This document shows, one piece after another, positions 32,594 through 34,141 of a DNA stretch of 34,141 nucleotides. The notes beneath the pieces are model-generated. The model searched no databases, was not told the origin of the DNA, and saw only the letters and a program-made list of their open reading frames with translations. Where the stretch lies: NCBI GenBank assembly GCA_026399025.1, contig JAPLRU010000009.1, forward strand, positions 1 through 34,141. The letters run 5' to 3'. Both the position numbers and the translations under genes were made by a program. The DNA is from Methylobacter sp. Its GTDB lineage: Bacteria; Pseudomonadota; Gammaproteobacteria; Methylococcales; Methylomonadaceae. How positions within the stretch are numbered: the stretch's first letter is position 1; every line of letters starts with the position of its first letter.

Positions 32594-32985
32594 CTACGCT
32601 CCCGAATAAGCCTTAATTTTGGGATTGCGTAGTTCGGCCCGCAAATAGTCGAAAAATAAATCAGACCGGACTTGATAAAGGGACTTCTTCAAGGCTTTCG
32701 CTTTGACTTTTAAGGAAATCCAGACGTGGTGATTGCGTTGAGAGCGGGCCTTGCAGCATTGGCATTTCTCGGAGCCGGTCAACTATTTGAGTTCGCGGTG
32801 AAATTCTTCGACCTGCCAGCTCATTGGTGATGAGTCAGTCAATGTCGCCGTTTAGGACAACCGGCTTGAACAATTTGACCTTGAACGGTACTTTTTGACG
32901 ACGACGCCGAATTGGAAACGTTCGAGCGTCTACTCGAGTGCATCAAGATACACATAGCCTTCTTCTTTACTAGACATCTTTCCTA
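32594..32985 (-). pseudogene. Decayed DDE transposase, C-terminal part
   Basis: The readable C-terminus is EKCQCCKARSQRNHHVW, then KKSLYQVRSDLFFDYLRAELRNP. Upstream the frame is broken by stops and shifts: WQVEEFHRELK then a stop, and VPFKVKLFKPVVLNGDID then a stop in another frame, with YVYLDALE further up. Parts between LITNEL and WQVEEF seem deleted. This looks like an IS4/IS701-type transposase, but the exact family is uncertain. Confidence 0.72.
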
Positions 32986-33003
32986 AATACAGCCTCGGCT
33001 GGG

Positions 33004-33425
33004 TTGAGACAATAAAAGATAATGTCGATGTCGAGATAGTTTCTGTGGACGGTAAAACAGTACGCGGTTCTCGGGATAGCACAAAGAATAAAAATCCATT
33101 GCATACGGTCAGTGCCTGGGGTTGCTTGAATCGCTTGGTTTTCGGGCAAGAAGCGACCTATGAAAAATCTAACGAAATTACCGCTATTCCCAAGCTGTTG
33201 GCCTTATTTGGAATTGAAAGGCTGCATTGTCACTATCGACGCAATGGGCCGACAACTGGACATTGCCGAGCAAATTATCAATCAAGGAGGGGATTATTCG
33301 TTGAGGCTTAAAGGTAATCGGGGGACTTTGCATGAAGCGACTGAGGATTTATTTAGAACCGCGCGAGAGCTTGATTTTAAAGACCTTAAATATGATTATC
33401 ATGAAGAGAACGACGAGGGACGCGG
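33004..33425 (+). pseudogene. ISAs1-family transposase fragment with a frameshift
   Basis: Reads EIVSVDGKTVRGSRDS, HTVSAWGCLNRLVFGQE and KSNEITAIPKLLALFGI in one frame, then KGCIVTIDAMGRQLDIAEQIINQGGDYSLRLKGNRGTLHE in the next, so a frameshift lies near 33215. VDGK and TIDAMG hold catalytic acidic residues of this family. N-terminal and C-terminal thirds are missing, and homology ends near HEENDEGRG. The stretch 33430-33685 has no gene that I recognise. Confidence 0.85.
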
Positions 33426-33685
33426 TGCAAGAACTCAAAGTGTTGCAAAACGGCAAAGCTTTAATCTTCAAGCTAAAACCGGGGAAAATAGGTGCGAAAC
33501 TGCAAGCACATCAACATTAACGAATCTGTATTACCGTCAAAATCAAAAACAACAGAAACCACAAAACAAGCAACTTCCCGCAATCGCCCCGGTTATTCTG
33601 CTCAGCCACAAACCTTACATTTAATTGCCGTTCAGTTTTGCGTATGTTAGTTTATCGATAAACCGACTTCCAGCCCCGAGGCCTT

Positions 33686-34051
33686 GTGATAACAGCGTTG
33701 TATTTTAAAAGAAATCGTCCTTGCCTACGCGCGTTGGTCTGCGTGCTGCTGGTGAGCTGGATTTCTTTGACTATTTCGGCAACCTGCACCATGCCCATGC
33801 CTTCGGCATTAAAAGCAATGTCCGAGCACATGCAAGGCTGTTCCGGCGCACTCAAACATAGCTCCGAGACTATGCAGGATTGCTCGTTCAAGCCCTGCCT
33901 CGATTCTCAAGCGAATCCGCTGACCAACTCCAATCGTTTAAGCCAGCCGGATTTGGCGGTATTTATTGCCGTGCCGGTTTTGACGTTTTTGTGCTTATTG
34001 CGTAACTACTCGCCCCAATTGTTTTCATTACAAAATCAAAAAAAAGCTTGA
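33686..34051 (+). CDS. Small Cys/Met-rich membrane or exported protein, unknown function
   Basis: A 121-aa product from GTG 33686 (GAGG at 33678). It has a hydrophobic N-terminal segment (ALVCVLLVSWISLTISATC), a central Cys/His/Met-rich part (CTMPMPSALKAMSEHMQGC, MQDCSFKPC) and a C-terminal hydrophobic segment (LAVFIAVPVLTFLCLL). Such proteins often precede heavy-metal efflux genes, and the Met/Cys content fits copper or similar metals, but this is inference. The next gene is outside the window. The last 90 bp show nothing. Confidence 0.55.
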   Translation: MITALYFKRNRPCLRALVCVLLVSWISLTISATCTMPMPSALKAMSEHMQGCSGALKHSSETMQDCSFKPCLDSQANPLTNSNRLSQPDLAVFIAVPVLTFLCLLRNYSPQLFSLQNQKKA

Positions 34052-34141
34052 CAGTTTTTTCGCCTTTAAAAAATCATTTTCTTTGGGCAGCAAAAAACTC
34101 AGCAAATAAACCCGCTACGACAGTGTTGTTGACGATGATTA

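Noticed and set aside
33652-33891. Minus-strand frame of 79 codons at the right end
   Set aside because: It is antisense to the Cys/Met-rich protein gene, which has signal-like and membrane segments and a better start.

Overview
The window is a bacterial chromosome segment. The protein families (cobS/cobC/cobD/cobQ, truA, truD, uppP, a csp gene) and the abundant short palindromes built on CGTTCCCACGC suggest a gammaproteobacterium. My best guess is a methanotroph of the order Methylococcales; that is an impression from familiarity, not something proved by a marker gene.

Region 1 (1-7.3 kb) is a late cobalamin (vitamin B12) cluster, cobS-cobC-cobD and then cobQ, all on the + strand. Between cobD and cobQ lie about 3 kb of toxin-antitoxin genes in different states of decay: a zeta-like P-loop kinase with a small partner, a VapB with a VapC broken by an in-frame stop, remnants of a DUF4160/DUF2442 pair, a mosaic of nested palindromes, and an intact VapBC pair. 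Copies of a small MITE-like repeat in opposite orientation flank this whole region (51-187 and 7191-7336).

Region 2 (7.5-11.35 kb) is core genome: a YkuD L,D-transpeptidase, truA, truD, uppP, then a strong promoter driving tRNA-Arg(ACG) and tRNA-Asn(GTT) with a terminator.

Region 3 (about 11.26-28.1 kb) is an integrated genomic island in the 3' half of tRNA-Asn. The last 46 bp of the tRNA plus its terminator are repeated at 28013-28097. The island carries three small exported proteins, an AlpA-type regulator, several conserved hypothetical genes, a P4-like tyrosine integrase, an 855-aa prim-pol/helicase replication protein beside 95-bp direct repeats that look like origin iterons, a WYL regulator with TAGAC-N7-GTCTA operator candidates, and a four-ORF minus-strand operon. 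That operon encodes a CrfC/YjdA-like dynamin GTPase (split in two at a seven-C run), a YjcZ/RdcB-like coiled-coil protein, and a patatin phospholipase. No phage structural or conjugation genes are visible, so it looks like a satellite or integrative mobilizable element. The dynamin + YjcZ + patatin set under a WYL-type regulator is the best candidate here for an undescribed system, probably membrane-targeting anti-phage defence.

Region 4 (28.1-34.1 kb) is an accessory region of turnover: an HrgA-like (COG2958) protein, a PIN toxin/HTH antitoxin pair, an IS3-family fragment joined to a truncated gene with an RxxxxH (HEPN-like) motif, a group II intron domain V relic, a cold-shock protein gene with structured leader, two decayed transposases, and a small Cys/Met-rich membrane protein.
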